Shown here in pieces: positions 40,337 to 49,809 of a stretch of 64,000 bases of DNA. This DNA is from Herbiconiux moechotypicola (GTDB taxonomy: Bacteria; Actinomycetota; Actinomycetes; Actinomycetales; Microbacteriaceae): positions 186,001 through 250,000 of the forward strand of contig NZ_JANLCN010000005.1 of NCBI RefSeq assembly GCF_024979255.1, written 5' to 3'. Under the pieces are notes generated by a model. It had not been told where the DNA came from and did not search any database. It saw only the letters and a list, made by a program, of their open reading frames with translations. The position numbers and the translations under genes were made by a program. The number at the start of each line of letters is the position of its first letter. The stretch's first letter is position 1.

Positions 40337-42922
40337 TCAGCTCTCCCGCACCACCTCGGAGGGCGACTTGTCGGGGCGCCAGCCGCGCCACACGGCGTGC
40401 CGGATGCGCCCCGACGAGGTCCACTCCGCGAACTCGACCTCGGCCACGAGCAGCGGCTCCACCCATCGGGCGTCGCGGGCGTCGAGAGCGGGTACGTCGT
40501 CGACCGGAGGGAGGGGGCGCGCTGTCCCCGACGTCAGCTCCAGGGGCGCCAGGCGGGCGGTGATCTCGTCGAGCTGCCGCTCGGTGAACCCGCTGCCGAC
40601 CCGGCCCGCGTAGACCAGCCGGCCGCGCGCATCCGGAACCCGCGCATCCGGAACCCCCATGAGCAGCGAGCCCACGCGCGACGACCGTGTGCCCTGACCA
40701 GGCCGCCAGCCCACGATCACCACCTCCTGGGTCAGCCGGTGCTTGATCTTCAGCCAGTCACGGGTGCGGGTGGAGCGGTAGGGACTGTCGCGGCGCTTGG
40801 CCATCACGCCCTCGAGGCCGAGCTGGCGGCTCGCCGCGACGGCGTGTGCGAGGTCACCGTCGAACGCGGGTGGCAGGTGCAGCGGGCCGTCATCGGCGGG
40901 TACCTGCCCGGTGAGGGCCTCGCGGCGGGCCTCGTACGATTCGTCGGTGAGCGGGCGGCCGTCGAGCTCGAGCAGGTCGAACACGAAGTAGTCCACCGTC
41001 ACCTTGCGCCGGGCGGCCTCCACCTCGGCGGGCTTCGTGAGCCCCATGCGCTGCTGCAGCCGACCGAAGCTCGGGCGGCCCGAAGAGTCGAGGGCGACGA
41101 GCTCCCCGTCGAGCACGAGCGACCGGTCGGGGTGCAGCGCGGCCAGGGCGTCGACCACCTCCGGGTAGCCGGCGGTCACGTCGTTGCCGTTGCGGGTGCG
41201 GAGGGTGACGGTACCGTGGTCGGCGCGGGCGATCGCGCGGATGCCGTCCCACTTCATCTCGAAGGCGTACTCCGAGTCGTCGGAGATGTCGGCGGCGCTC
41301 GCCGCGGTGGCGAGCATCGGCGTCAGTCCTGCCGGCGTCGGACCGCCTCGGGGAGTTCGGGAGGACGATGCGGCAACCGCCGGCCGGCCTGGGCGTCGGT
41401 TGCCGGCTCCTTCTCCCGAACGTCGCTCACCGTTCATCAGGTGGATCAGCCACTGATCGGCGCCCCGCCCCGCACCGCCCGTGTGGATGAGTGCCAGCCG
41501 CCGCGCCTCGCCCAAGCCGCCGCTGGGCTGCCCGTGCAGCGTCGCGATCACCTCTTCCCCCTCGCGCCACTTCTCGAGCTCGTAGGTGCCGAAGTCCCAG
41601 ATGGTGACCGTGCCGGCACCATATTCCCCTTTCGGAATGGACCCCTCGAAGGTGCCGTACTCCAGCGGGTGGTCCTCGGTCTGCACGGCGAGATGGTTCT
41701 GGCCGGGGTCGGTGGGGACACCCTTCGGCAGCGCCCACGACACGAGCACGCCGTCGTGCTCGAGTCGGAAGTCCCAGTGCAGCCGGGAGGCATGGTGCTC
41801 CTGGATCACGAAGGAACGGCCATCGGATGCGCGGGGCGGCGCCGCCGGCACGGGCTCGGGCGTCTTCGAGCCGTCGCGCTTCGAGCGGTAGACGGTGAGG
41901 CGGTCGCGCGCGGTGCCGTGCGCATCCTTCCCGCCAGCCGCCTCGCGACCGCGGGCGGACTTCGGCGGCCGGTCGGAGTGCCACTCGCCCCCGGGCACCT
42001 CCACCGACCCTGGCGCGTCCGCCGCCTCGGCCAGCGGGTCGGCACGGTGCCGCATCCGCTCGAGCACCTCGCCGAGTTCGAGCTGCCGCAGGCCGGGCGA
42101 CGAGATCTCGCGCCAGCTCCGCGGCACGGCGACGGTCGGATGCGCGCGGCCGCGCAACGAGTACGGGCAGATGGTGGTCTTGTTGCGGTTGTTCTGACTC
42201 CAGTCGACGAGCACCTTGCCGCCGCGCAGTGACTTCTTCATGTCGGAGACCACGAGGTCGGGGTGGTCGGCCTCCAGCACCCGGGCGAGCTCGTGCGCTA
42301 CCGCCGACACCTCGTCGGAGCTCTGCCGCCCGTCGAGCGCCGCGTAGAGGTGGATGCCCTTCGAGCCGCTGGTCACCGGCACCGGCTCCAGCCCCATGCC
42401 GATCAGGAGCGTGCGCGCCAGCTTCGCCACCTCGGCGCACTCGGCGAGGCCCGCGCCCTCGCCCGGGTCGAGGTCGATCACCAGCCGGTCGGGGTTCTTG
42501 GGGCGGCCGTGCGCATCCACCCGCCACTGCGGCACGTGGATCTCGAGCGCCGCGATCTGCGCCAGCCAGGCGAGCGTGGCCTGGTTGTTGACCAGGGGAT
42601 AGACGTTCACGTGGTCGGAGTGTTCGATGCTCACCCGCCGCACCCACTCGGGGGTGCCGTCGGCGAGGTTCTTCTGAAAGAACACCTCGCCCGGCTGTTC
42701 GTCGGTGCCTACGCCGTGCACCCAGCGCTTGCGCGTGGCCGGGCGGTTGCGGGCGTGCGGGATGAGGACGGACGCGATCTCCGCGTAGTAGTGCATCACC
42801 TCGCCCTTGGTGGTACCCGTGGCGGGATAGAGCACCTTGTCGAGATTGGTGATGCGCAGGCGGTGACCGCCGACGCTCACGGTCTGCCCGGCGTCGTTCG
42901 ATCCTCTCGCTTTCGCGGCCAT
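40337..42922 (-). CDS. ligD: Multifunctional ATP-dependent DNA ligase D (NHEJ)
   Basis: 861 residues in the Pol-PE-Lig order of mycobacterial LigD. Polymerase/primase domain about residues 15-300 with the metal-binding DLDPGEG at 150-156 and SGSKGIHLYA; phosphoesterase domain about 370-500 with HHASRLHWDFRLE; ligase domain about 530-855 with the adenylated Lys557 in FEMKWDGIRA, DGELVALD and WLKIKHR. It repairs double-strand breaks together with Ku by end fill-in, 3'-end healing and sealing. The start at 42922 leaves 37 bp to the divergent ku gene, so both share one short control region. Confidence 0.97.
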   Translation of the reverse strand: MAAKARGSNDAGQTVSVGGHRLRITNLDKVLYPATGTTKGEVMHYYAEIASVLIPHARNRPATRKRWVHGVGTDEQPGEVFFQKNLADGTPEWVRRVSIEHSDHVNVYPLVNNQATLAWLAQIAALEIHVPQWRVDAHGRPKNPDRLVIDLDPGEGAGLAECAEVAKLARTLLIGMGLEPVPVTSGSKGIHLYAALDGRQSSDEVSAVAHELARVLEADHPDLVVSDMKKSLRGGKVLVDWSQNNRNKTTICPYSLRGRAHPTVAVPRSWREISSPGLRQLELGEVLERMRHRADPLAEAADAPGSVEVPGGEWHSDRPPKSARGREAAGGKDAHGTARDRLTVYRSKRDGSKTPEPVPAAPPRASDGRSFVIQEHHASRLHWDFRLEHDGVLVSWALPKGVPTDPGQNHLAVQTEDHPLEYGTFEGSIPKGEYGAGTVTIWDFGTYELEKWREGEEVIATLHGQPSGGLGEARRLALIHTGGAGRGADQWLIHLMNGERRSGEGAGNRRPGRPAVAASSSRTPRGGPTPAGLTPMLATAASAADISDDSEYAFEMKWDGIRAIARADHGTVTLRTRNGNDVTAGYPEVVDALAALHPDRSLVLDGELVALDSSGRPSFGRLQQRMGLTKPAEVEAARRKVTVDYFVFDLLELDGRPLTDESYEARREALTGQVPADDGPLHLPPAFDGDLAHAVAASRQLGLEGVMAKRRDSPYRSTRTRDWLKIKHRLTQEVVIVGWRPGQGTRSSRVGSLLMGVPDARVPDARGRLVYAGRVGSGFTERQLDEITARLAPLELTSGTARPLPPVDDVPALDARDARWVEPLLVAEVEFAEWTSSGRIRHAVWRGWRPDKSPSEVVRES

Positions 42923-42959
42923 GCTTTCATCCTGGTGCCTGATCGCGGTTGAATGGCAT

Positions 42960-43847
42960 ATGCGATCCATCTGGAAGGGCGCGATCACCTTCGGCCTGGT
43001 GAACGTGCCGGTCAAGGTCTACGGCGCCACCGAAGACCACGACATCTCCCTGCACCAGGTGCACGAGGCCGACGGCGGCCGCATCCGGTACCAGCGCCGG
43101 TGCGAGATCGACGGCAAGGTCATCGACTACGCCGACATCGCGCGGGCCTACGACGACGGCGAGCGCACCGTCATCCTCACCAAGGACGACCTCGCCTCGC
43201 TGCCCGAGGAGCGCAGCCGCGAGATCGAGGTGGTGGAGTTCGTGCCGAGCGAACAGATCGACCCGATCATGCTCGACAAGAGCTACTACCTCGAGCCCGA
43301 CTCGAAGTCGCCGAAGGCCTACGCGCTGCTGCGCAAGACGCTCGAGACCACCGACCGCACGGCGATCGTGCACTTCGCCCTGCGGCAGAAGACCAGGCTC
43401 GGAGCCCTGCGGGTGCGGGGTGACGTGCTCGTGCTGCAGGGGCTGCTGTGGGGCGACGAGGTGCGCGAGGCAGCGTTCCCCGCGCTCGACGAGCCCACGC
43501 GGGTGTCGTCGCAGGAGCTCGAGATGGCGATGTCGCTGGTGGACCAGTTCTCGTCGGACTTCGCGCCCGAGAAGTTCTCCGACGACTATCAGCAGCAGTT
43601 GCGCACGCTCATCGAGGCGAAGCTCGAGGCGGGAGACTCGGTCGACACGGATGCGACGTTCGGCCGCGATGCCTCCTCGGGCGACGGCGGGGGCGAGGTG
43701 CTCGACCTCATGGAGGCGCTGCGACGGTCGGTGGAGAAGAGCCGCGGCGGCGGCGACGCGCCGGCGGAGAAGGCCCCTGCGAAGAAGACGTCCGGCGCTG
43801 CACCCGCGAAGAAGGCGGCGTCGAAGAAGTCGACCAAGGCCTCCTGA
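42960..43847 (+). CDS. ku: Ku DNA end-binding protein
   Basis: 295 residues. MRSIWKGAITFGLVNVPVKVY is the classical bacterial Ku start, followed by RRCEIDGKVIDYADIARAYD and the core beta-barrel (LALRQKT-like HFALRQKTRLGALRVRGDVL, VSSQELEMAMSLVDQ). The last ~35 residues are a Lys/Ala-rich tail (AKKTSGAAPAKKAASKK), as in the extended C-termini that stimulate DNA bridging. Ku homodimers bind broken DNA ends and recruit LigD. It is divergent from ligD across 37 bp. Confidence 0.97.
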   Translation: MRSIWKGAITFGLVNVPVKVYGATEDHDISLHQVHEADGGRIRYQRRCEIDGKVIDYADIARAYDDGERTVILTKDDLASLPEERSREIEVVEFVPSEQIDPIMLDKSYYLEPDSKSPKAYALLRKTLETTDRTAIVHFALRQKTRLGALRVRGDVLVLQGLLWGDEVREAAFPALDEPTRVSSQELEMAMSLVDQFSSDFAPEKFSDDYQQQLRTLIEAKLEAGDSVDTDATFGRDASSGDGGGEVLDLMEALRRSVEKSRGGGDAPAEKAPAKKTSGAAPAKKAASKKSTKAS

Positions 43848-43872
43848 CCGGGTGCACTGACGGTTCGGGTGG

Positions 43873-44445
43873 TCAGGCTCGGGCGGCGAGGGCTGACCAG
43901 CGGTCGATGACCACGGTGCCGAGGGTGCCGGCGACGAGCCAGGTGACGATCGAGGCGGGTGCGCCGGTCACGAAGAGGCCGAACAGCAGCGCGGCGACCC
44001 AGCCCAGCACGACGGCGAGCGCGGTGGCGAGCGCGAGGGCTACGACCCTCCAGGGATGGCGCCGCACGAGTGACCCGGCACCGCGAGGACCGGCACCGGC
44101 GATCAGGAGGCACCCGATCGGCACCACGAGCAGGACGAGGTAGGGGGAGGCCACTGCCACGGCCGCCGCTGCGACGCCGGTCGCGGCGGTGAGCGCCAGG
44201 ATCCGGCGCGGGGAGGCCGCTGCGGTGGCGGCTGGTGCGGCGATGAGCCACGCGGCGGTGGTGGCGGCGAAGAGGGCGACACCGGATGCGGCGGCGAGCG
44301 CGAGGGCTGCCGTGCTGAGGGGCAGGGGCGGTGCGATCCACACCAGGAGGCCCTGCACGAGGGCGCCGAGCACGACGACGACGGCGAGCCACGCGGCGGT
44401 ACGCAGGCCGCTGCGGCGAAGGGGCAGCGACGGTTCGTGGCTCAC
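43873..44445 (-). CDS. Multi-spanning membrane protein, uncharacterised
   Basis: 190 residues, GTG start overlapping the previous stop (GTGA). Five or six hydrophobic helices rich in Ala, Val and Leu (TAAWLAVVVVLGALVQGLLVW, VALFAATTAAWLIAAPAA, YLVLLVVPIGCLLIAGA, ALALATALAVVLGWVAALLF). No signature motif or family is recognised. As the last gene of the phosphoesterase-lipoprotein operon it may anchor or assist the exported lipoprotein. It is convergent with ku; the 25-bp gap contains only a weak 7-bp inverted repeat. Confidence 0.75.
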   Translation of the reverse strand: MSHEPSLPLRRSGLRTAAWLAVVVVLGALVQGLLVWIAPPLPLSTAALALAAASGVALFAATTAAWLIAAPAATAAASPRRILALTAATGVAAAAVAVASPYLVLLVVPIGCLLIAGAGPRGAGSLVRRHPWRVVALALATALAVVLGWVAALLFGLFVTGAPASIVTWLVAGTLGTVVIDRWSALAARA

Positions 44446-44936
44446 GGGCGGGCCGCCTCGTCGAGCACCTGCTGGAGGTCGCCGGTGAAGAGGGTGTCGC
44501 CGTCGACGGTGACGGTGAGCACGGCGTCGGCGGCGGTGCTGGACACCACCTCGATCGCTTGGCCCGAGGTGGTGCTGCCTGTGCACGTCACGATCGTGCC
44601 GCCGGTGCCGGCCGGTGTGGCCGGGGTGGCGGCAGGGGATGACGTGTCGTCGTCAGCCGCGGCGCAGGTGGGGACCTCGAGCAGGTCGACGCCGTGGGCG
44701 AGCAGCACGTCGATCGCGCCGTAGCGCACCTCGGCCACGGCGTTGCCGCCCACCGGCGCGAGGGCCGCCACCTGGGTGCACCCGGCGAGCGCGACCGCGG
44801 CGCCCGCGGCGACGACCACGGCGACCCCGAGGCGAGGGCCGCGCCCGCGGCGAGCGCCACGCCCGCGACCCGTTGCGCGCGAGCCACCCGTTCCGCGCCC
44901 GCGACCAACCCCGCTCACGCCACCCGCCCCGATCAC
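44442..44936 (-). CDS. Putative lipoprotein
   Basis: 164 residues from a GTG overlapping the metallophosphoesterase stop. An unusually long Arg/Gly-rich N-terminus (about 30 residues of RGRG and GARRGRGPR) precedes a hydrophobic segment LGVAVVVAAGAAVALAGC with a lipobox LAGC, so the protein would be lipid-anchored. The mature part of ~115 residues contains two further Cys (VPTCAAADDD and VTCTGST), possibly a disulfide. No family is recognised. Its place between a secreted phosphoesterase and a membrane protein suggests a cell-surface role. Confidence 0.7.
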   Translation of the reverse strand: MIGAGGVSGVGRGRGTGGSRATGRGRGARRGRGPRLGVAVVVAAGAAVALAGCTQVAALAPVGGNAVAEVRYGAIDVLLAHGVDLLEVPTCAAADDDTSSPAATPATPAGTGGTIVTCTGSTTSGQAIEVVSSTAADAVLTVTVDGDTLFTGDLQQVLDEAARP

Positions 44937-46765
44937 GAGAGCCCCGCCTCGTGCTGCAGCAGGCGGGCGCGCTCGACGAGGTGCTGGGCTTCGAGCGCCG
45001 CATCCGTCACCCGCGAGAGGTCGAACGGCGCGGGCAGCAGCAGCTCGGTGTTGCGGTCGAGCGCCGAGCCGCGGCGCATGAGCGGGGTCTCGGCCCAGTC
45101 GTTGGAGGCGAGTTCGCGGCTGCGGGAGGCCAGGGTGAGGTAGTCGCCGCCCGAGCCGGGCTGCGCATCCGCCGCGTGGTCGACCACGGTGGTGAAGATC
45201 GAGAGGGTGCCGTCGCGGTTGTCGACGAGCTCCACCATCTGCTGCTGCTGCGGAAAGTCGATGCACGAGGCGGTCGTGATCTCCCAGAACCCGCCACCCC
45301 CGCCGGGCCGCTGGTGCGCCAGGATCTGGTTGAGATGCGTGTGCCGGTTGAGCCACCCCACCATCACCGGGTAGTGCAGCAGCATCGCCACGAACTCCTC
45401 GGCCCCGTAGAGCTTCTCGTTCTGCCCGGGTCGCTGTGCGCGGTTCTCGAGCGTGACGCTGTTGTGGTGGCTGAGCACCAGCGCGAGCACCCCGTCGGCG
45501 GTGGCCTGCTCGAGCTGTGCCCGCAGCCACACGAACTGCGACTCGGGCACGGCGCCGTCGGGCCCCGCCACCTGGTTGCAGGTGTCGAGGCCGAACACGC
45601 GCACCCAGGGGGTGAGGTCGGCGCTCCACCAGGTGCGGCCGGTCTCGAGGTTGTCGCGGGTGAAGCCGTGGCCCACGGGCCCAGGGGACTGCGTCGTCTC
45701 GAAGTGCTGGGCCATGAAGTCGGCCTGGTCGAAGAGGGCGCGGGCGGGATCGGCCGGCACCGACCGGAAACCGGGCCGGAGCCCCAGGGCGAGACCCAGC
45801 GCATCCAGCCCCTGTTGCAGCACGCCCGTGCTCGACGCGTAGCCGCCGAGCGCCAGCGACGCGGTGCCCTCGAGCGTGTACGACTTCTGTCCGCCGACCG
45901 CGAGGGCGCGCAGCTGCGAGTCGAGCCCGAAGGTGCCGAGCAGCAGGGTCTCGTGGTTGCCGTACACCGTGTACCAGGGTGCGGGCAGGCCCACCGAGGG
46001 CACGGGCTGCGCGATGGCCTGGTCGAGCAGCTCGGGCAGGGTGGGGAACCCGTAGTCGCCGAAGGATCCTCCCGCGGGGTCGCCCGGGCGGTAGGCCCAC
46101 ACGGCCTCGGCCCAGGCTTGCACGCCCTCGAAGGTGTCGCTCGTCTTCGGGTCGACTTCGAGGCCGTCGAGCAGGTCGATGTACCAGCGCAGCTCGCGCA
46201 TCGAGTGCATGTCGGCGCGGTCGCCCGTGACCACCGCGGCGCTCATCGGCGCGCCCGTGAGCGGGCTGTAGCGCAGGTCGGACATCGATTTCACCATCGA
46301 GGCGATCACGTGCGGGCTGAGCGGGTCTTGCGGGTGGAAGGCCGAACCCCAGGCGGAGTGGTTCTGCTCGATCATGGGCTCGATGCGTCCGGGCGACTGG
46401 GCGTCGATCACGTGCATGTCGGAGAGGTGGCCGAGGTAGAGCAGTGAGCGCCGGGCGGCGGCGCGGTCGGGGTTCGCGGCGTGGCCGAGCACGTCGAGAC
46501 GGGGCAGGTAGGGCTCGCCGGGGCCCGTCACGAGGGTGCGGTAGGAGCCCTTCTGCACGGCGCCCTGCAGCACGGTCTGCTCGAGGGTGCTGGGGGCGGG
46601 GCCTGCGGCTGCGGCGGCCGCGCGGCCCTGGGTTCCGGATGCGCCACCGCCGGGCAGGGCGGGCTCGGCCGCGAGTGCCGGGCCGAGGGTCTCGACGGGG
46701 ACGGCGTGCGCGGCCGCGAGGGCGGTGACGGCCGCGATGAACTGGCGGCGCGAGAGTCCGGGCAC
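44933..46765 (-). CDS. Tat-exported metallophosphoesterase, TIGR03767-like
   Basis: 610 residues from a GTG with GAGG 5 nt upstream. The N-terminus carries a twin-arginine signal (LSRRQFIAAVTALAAAHA), followed by a calcineurin-type phosphoesterase: LYLGHLSDMHVID, VVTGDRAD, WYTVYGNHE, LALVLSHHNS and GWLNRHTHLN give the usual D, GD, GNH, H and GHxH-like metal positions, the last two with variations. The arrangement and length match the actinobacterial TIGR03767 family of unknown substrate. It is the first gene of a three-gene overlapping operon. Phosphate scavenging is possible but unproven. Confidence 0.88.
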   Translation of the reverse strand: MPGLSRRQFIAAVTALAAAHAVPVETLGPALAAEPALPGGGASGTQGRAAAAAAGPAPSTLEQTVLQGAVQKGSYRTLVTGPGEPYLPRLDVLGHAANPDRAAARRSLLYLGHLSDMHVIDAQSPGRIEPMIEQNHSAWGSAFHPQDPLSPHVIASMVKSMSDLRYSPLTGAPMSAAVVTGDRADMHSMRELRWYIDLLDGLEVDPKTSDTFEGVQAWAEAVWAYRPGDPAGGSFGDYGFPTLPELLDQAIAQPVPSVGLPAPWYTVYGNHETLLLGTFGLDSQLRALAVGGQKSYTLEGTASLALGGYASSTGVLQQGLDALGLALGLRPGFRSVPADPARALFDQADFMAQHFETTQSPGPVGHGFTRDNLETGRTWWSADLTPWVRVFGLDTCNQVAGPDGAVPESQFVWLRAQLEQATADGVLALVLSHHNSVTLENRAQRPGQNEKLYGAEEFVAMLLHYPVMVGWLNRHTHLNQILAHQRPGGGGGFWEITTASCIDFPQQQQMVELVDNRDGTLSIFTTVVDHAADAQPGSGGDYLTLASRSRELASNDWAETPLMRRGSALDRNTELLLPAPFDLSRVTDAALEAQHLVERARLLQHEAGLS

Positions 46766-46941
46766 GGTACCTCGGTGGTGATGGGGAAGCGGGTCGGGTG
46801 CTTCCGACAGTAGCGGTCGCCGGATGCGCGCGGCCACACCCGGAATGGGGGTCAGGTGGGGCTGGGCGGCGTCGCGGGTGGGGCGTGGCGGGAGGGACCG
46901 GCCGAGGTAGGTCGCGCCGGGGGACGGCCGGTGCGGACGGG

Positions 46942-48324
46942 TCAGCCGGCGGAGCCCGGCCCGGGTTCGATCATGGGCAGCTCGGAGTCGGTGTCGGAGT
47001 CGTGGTCGTGGCGCGCAGCCGAGGACGCCGCCGGGTGCGAGCGGGCCGCAGCGTCTGCGTCTGCGCGCGCCAGCGCATCCGCCACCGCTCCCTCGGACGC
47101 CGGAGCCGCGCCCGCGCGGCGGCGGCGGTACGCCCCGCGCACCGCGAGCGCCGAGCGCGCCCCGTCGATCAGCGGGTGGAAGAACGCCGTGCGGTACCCC
47201 GCGTTCGTCACCACCGACACGAGGAAGTTGAGCGACGACACGCAGCTGAGGAACACGGCCGTCTTCACCAGCGCCCAGGTGAACGGCACCTCCACGCCGA
47301 ACAGCTCGATCTCGGTGAGCCGTCCGCCCACCCACTCCTCGAGCACCTCGCGTGAGAACGCCAGGCCGCCGAGCAGCATGAGCACCACCCACACGATCAC
47401 GGCGAACACGAGCGTCTGCAGGGCCAGCGACACCACGAGCACCGCCCAGAGGTTGGCGCGCTCGAGCCGCCGCAGCGGCGGGCCGGGCTCGGTGGCGTAG
47501 GCGCTCAGCGCCTCGAGTCCCGCGCTGCGCACCGAACGGATGCGGTCGCCCGGCGCGATGGTCTCGTCGAGCTCGCGCATCTCGGTGCGGCCGATCGGCA
47601 GCACGAACAGCAGCCCGAGCACCGCGAAGAACACCGCCACGGCGAACAGGCGCGCCACGGACATGGTGCTCGTCACCTCCCACACCGGCCGGGAGAAGAA
47701 CGCGAACACGATGACGAGCATGAGGATGGGGAGGGCACGGGTGACGAGGGCGCCCACGGCGGAGAGCTGCTGCACGGCGGCCCGGCCCGTCCAGGCGAGC
47801 AGCGAGCCGACGCCGAGCCAGGTGAGGGCGACGGCCACGAGCACGATCGCCAGGTGGAGCGCTGCCCGCCAGAGCGCGGTGGCCGAGTCGTCGACGATCG
47901 CGCCCACCACTGGCAGCACGACGAGGTAGAGGGCCAGGGCGACGATGCCGGTCGGCAGCGCGGCGGGCGGGCGGCGGCGCAGGATGCGCGCGGAGGCCAC
48001 CGCGAGCAGGATCGGCAGCGCGATGGTCGCGGCCGCGCCGAGCACGAGGGCGGCGAGGAAGAGCAGGGCCAGTGCGTCGGAGTCGGTGTCGAAGTCGAGG
48101 TCGATCAGCGGGGTGAGGAGGGCCAGCACCGCGGCGGCGACGAGATAGACCACGAAGGGGGTCACGCGCGAGACGAGCTGCTCGCCCGCCGCGCCCGCCC
48201 GCACGAACGACGGAAGGCCGACGCCGCGCAGCCAGCGCTCGACCTCGCGGTCGTCGCCTGCAGGAGGCGGCACGCTCACGCCGGCACCGCTCGCGCCCGG
48301 CTCGGTCTCACCGACCCCGTTCAT
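46942..48324 (-). CDS. Multi-spanning membrane protein with charged termini
   Basis: 460 residues. After an ~50-residue Pro/Gly/Glu-rich cytoplasmic N-terminus, eight or so hydrophobic helices follow, including FVVYLVAAAVLALLTPLI, LLFLAALVLGAAATIALPILLA, IVALALYLVVLPVVGAIV and a late pair around VLVVSLALQTLVFAVIVWVV. The C-terminal ~70 residues are Ala/Arg/Asp-rich with His/Asp repeats. No transporter or enzyme motif is recognised. The start at 48324 (MNGVGETEPG) was chosen over 48381 because the extra residues are low-complexity Arg/Gly/Asp. It is preceded by the esterase gene with a 76-bp gap. Confidence 0.78.
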   Translation of the reverse strand: MNGVGETEPGASGAGVSVPPPAGDDREVERWLRGVGLPSFVRAGAAGEQLVSRVTPFVVYLVAAAVLALLTPLIDLDFDTDSDALALLFLAALVLGAAATIALPILLAVASARILRRRPPAALPTGIVALALYLVVLPVVGAIVDDSATALWRAALHLAIVLVAVALTWLGVGSLLAWTGRAAVQQLSAVGALVTRALPILMLVIVFAFFSRPVWEVTSTMSVARLFAVAVFFAVLGLLFVLPIGRTEMRELDETIAPGDRIRSVRSAGLEALSAYATEPGPPLRRLERANLWAVLVVSLALQTLVFAVIVWVVLMLLGGLAFSREVLEEWVGGRLTEIELFGVEVPFTWALVKTAVFLSCVSSLNFLVSVVTNAGYRTAFFHPLIDGARSALAVRGAYRRRRAGAAPASEGAVADALARADADAAARSHPAASSAARHDHDSDTDSELPMIEPGPGSAG

Positions 48325-48400
48325 CCGGCCGCCCCGCGCATCCCGGCCCCGTTCATCCCGCCCATCTCTCCATCGTGGCATGGTCGCTCAGCAGGGGCGC

Positions 48401-49726
48401 TCAGCCCAGGCCCCACTCGGGGTAGAGCACCGCGAACGCCCGCTCGAAGCCGTACTCGATGGTGGCCGACTCGTGCCCGGTGCCCGGCGAGATGACGAGG
48501 TGGGTGCGCATGCCGGCCTCGGTCGCCGCGGCGAACAGGGTCCTCGTGGCGGTGAGGTAGGGCTCGTCGTCGGAGCCGTCGGCGAACACGGCCGTGGTCT
48601 CGGCGTAGAGCGCCGCCGTGGCGGGGTCGGCGGCGCCCGCCCGCAGCAGGTTGAGCGGTTTCGCCGCGTCGTAGGCTGCCTGGTCGCCGCCGAAGCCTAT
48701 GTCGAGGGTCTCCTCGTCGGTGCCGAGGTCGGGTTCGAGCTCGCCCGAGATGTCGATGATCGACCCCCAGCGCTCGGGGTTCGCGGCGCCCGAGGCGATG
48801 GCGCACTCGCCGCCGTTGGAGAAGCCGGCGATGGTCCAGTACTCGCGACCGGGCAGCACGTTGAAGGTGTCGGCGATGAAGGCGGGCGCATCCGTGTTCA
48901 CGTAGCGGAAGGCGTCGCCCTGGTAGCCGTCGACGCAGAGCGGGTTGTTGGCCGACGAGCCGCCGAGGTGGTCGATCGACACGACGATGGGGGCGAGCCC
49001 GTCGTGCGCGGCGGCGTACCCGTCGAGCACGGTGCCGATGTCGGCGACGTCGGGAGCACCCGGCTGCCCGCTCAGGAAGACGACCACGGGCAGAGCGGGC
49101 GCATCCGGCAGCTGCGCGGCGGGCGGCAGGTAGACGACCGCGTCACGTGGGGTGAACGAGGGATCGCTCGCGGGGATGGTGACGGTGCCGTGGATGCTCG
49201 TGGTGGGCATGTCGACCGGGGCCTGCCACGAGTCGGCGAGCGGGCCTTCGGGGTTCACCGAATGCGGGGCGAGGGAGGCGAGGTCGAGCGGCTTCTCGGT
49301 GGAGACGTCGAGCAGGTCGCCGAGGTTCTTGAGGATGCCGAAGTCGGCCGAGATGCCGAGCGTGGCGGTCCAGGCGAAGAGCGCGATCGCCCACACCGCC
49401 ACGAGCTTGCGCCACCAGCGCGAGCGCCAGAGGTTCACGACGGCGAGGGCCACGGATGCGCCGGCCAGCACGATCCAGGCGCGCGCCGTGATGGTCATGG
49501 GCGAGTTGAAGACGTTCAGCACGTCTTGCACCACGAAGGTGGCCAGGAGCGCGGCGAGGGTTCCGCCGACGAGAGCGCTCGCCGCGGTCACGACCCAGCG
49601 CCGGGTGGGGCGGCGCAGCAGGAGGAAGAGGAACACCGCGGCGGCGAGGGCGTAGGTGCCCCAGAGGAACGGGCCGTCCACGATGCGGATCTCGAGGATC
49701 AGCTCCACCGGGCCCTCCTCCGTCAT
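48401..49726 (-). CDS. Membrane-anchored esterase (alpha/beta hydrolase, antigen-85-like)
   Basis: 441 residues. The first ~130 residues hold four hydrophobic helices ([72 protein letters not shown]). The extracytoplasmic remainder is an esterase: [38 protein letters not shown] (nucleophile elbow GFSNG), and [12 protein letters not shown] with the catalytic His. This architecture occurs in actinobacterial putative esterases that modify the cell envelope. AGGAGG 4 nt before the ATG supports the start. A divergent -10 pair at 49745-49754 serves this gene and glyS. Confidence 0.88.
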   Translation of the reverse strand: MTEEGPVELILEIRIVDGPFLWGTYALAAAVFLFLLLRRPTRRWVVTAASALVGGTLAALLATFVVQDVLNVFNSPMTITARAWIVLAGASVALAVVNLWRSRWWRKLVAVWAIALFAWTATLGISADFGILKNLGDLLDVSTEKPLDLASLAPHSVNPEGPLADSWQAPVDMPTTSIHGTVTIPASDPSFTPRDAVVYLPPAAQLPDAPALPVVVFLSGQPGAPDVADIGTVLDGYAAAHDGLAPIVVSIDHLGGSSANNPLCVDGYQGDAFRYVNTDAPAFIADTFNVLPGREYWTIAGFSNGGECAIASGAANPERWGSIIDISGELEPDLGTDEETLDIGFGGDQAAYDAAKPLNLLRAGAADPATAALYAETTAVFADGSDDEPYLTATRTLFAAATEAGMRTHLVISPGTGHESATIEYGFERAFAVLYPEWGLG

Positions 49727-49744
49727 CGGGCCTCCTGTCGCCTC

Positions 49745-49754
49745 ACACTAGAAT
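49745..49754. promoter_or_regulatory. Overlapping divergent -10 elements (esterase and glyS)
   Basis: The word ACACTAGAAT reads as TAGAAT on the plus strand (49749-49754, toward glyS) and as TAGTGT on the minus strand (49750-49745, toward the esterase). The two hexamers share the central TA, so initiation in one direction should exclude the other. Confidence 0.55.
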
Positions 49755-49809
49755 TGTCGCTGATCCAGCGCGAGCAGCCGGCCGCGCGGAGATAACCGGA
49801 GCCTCACCC

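Noticed and set aside
43843-43877. CCTGACC/GGTCAGG inverted repeat between ku and the convergent membrane-protein gene
   Set aside because: Only 7 bp of stem with a 21-nt loop; too weak to call a terminator.
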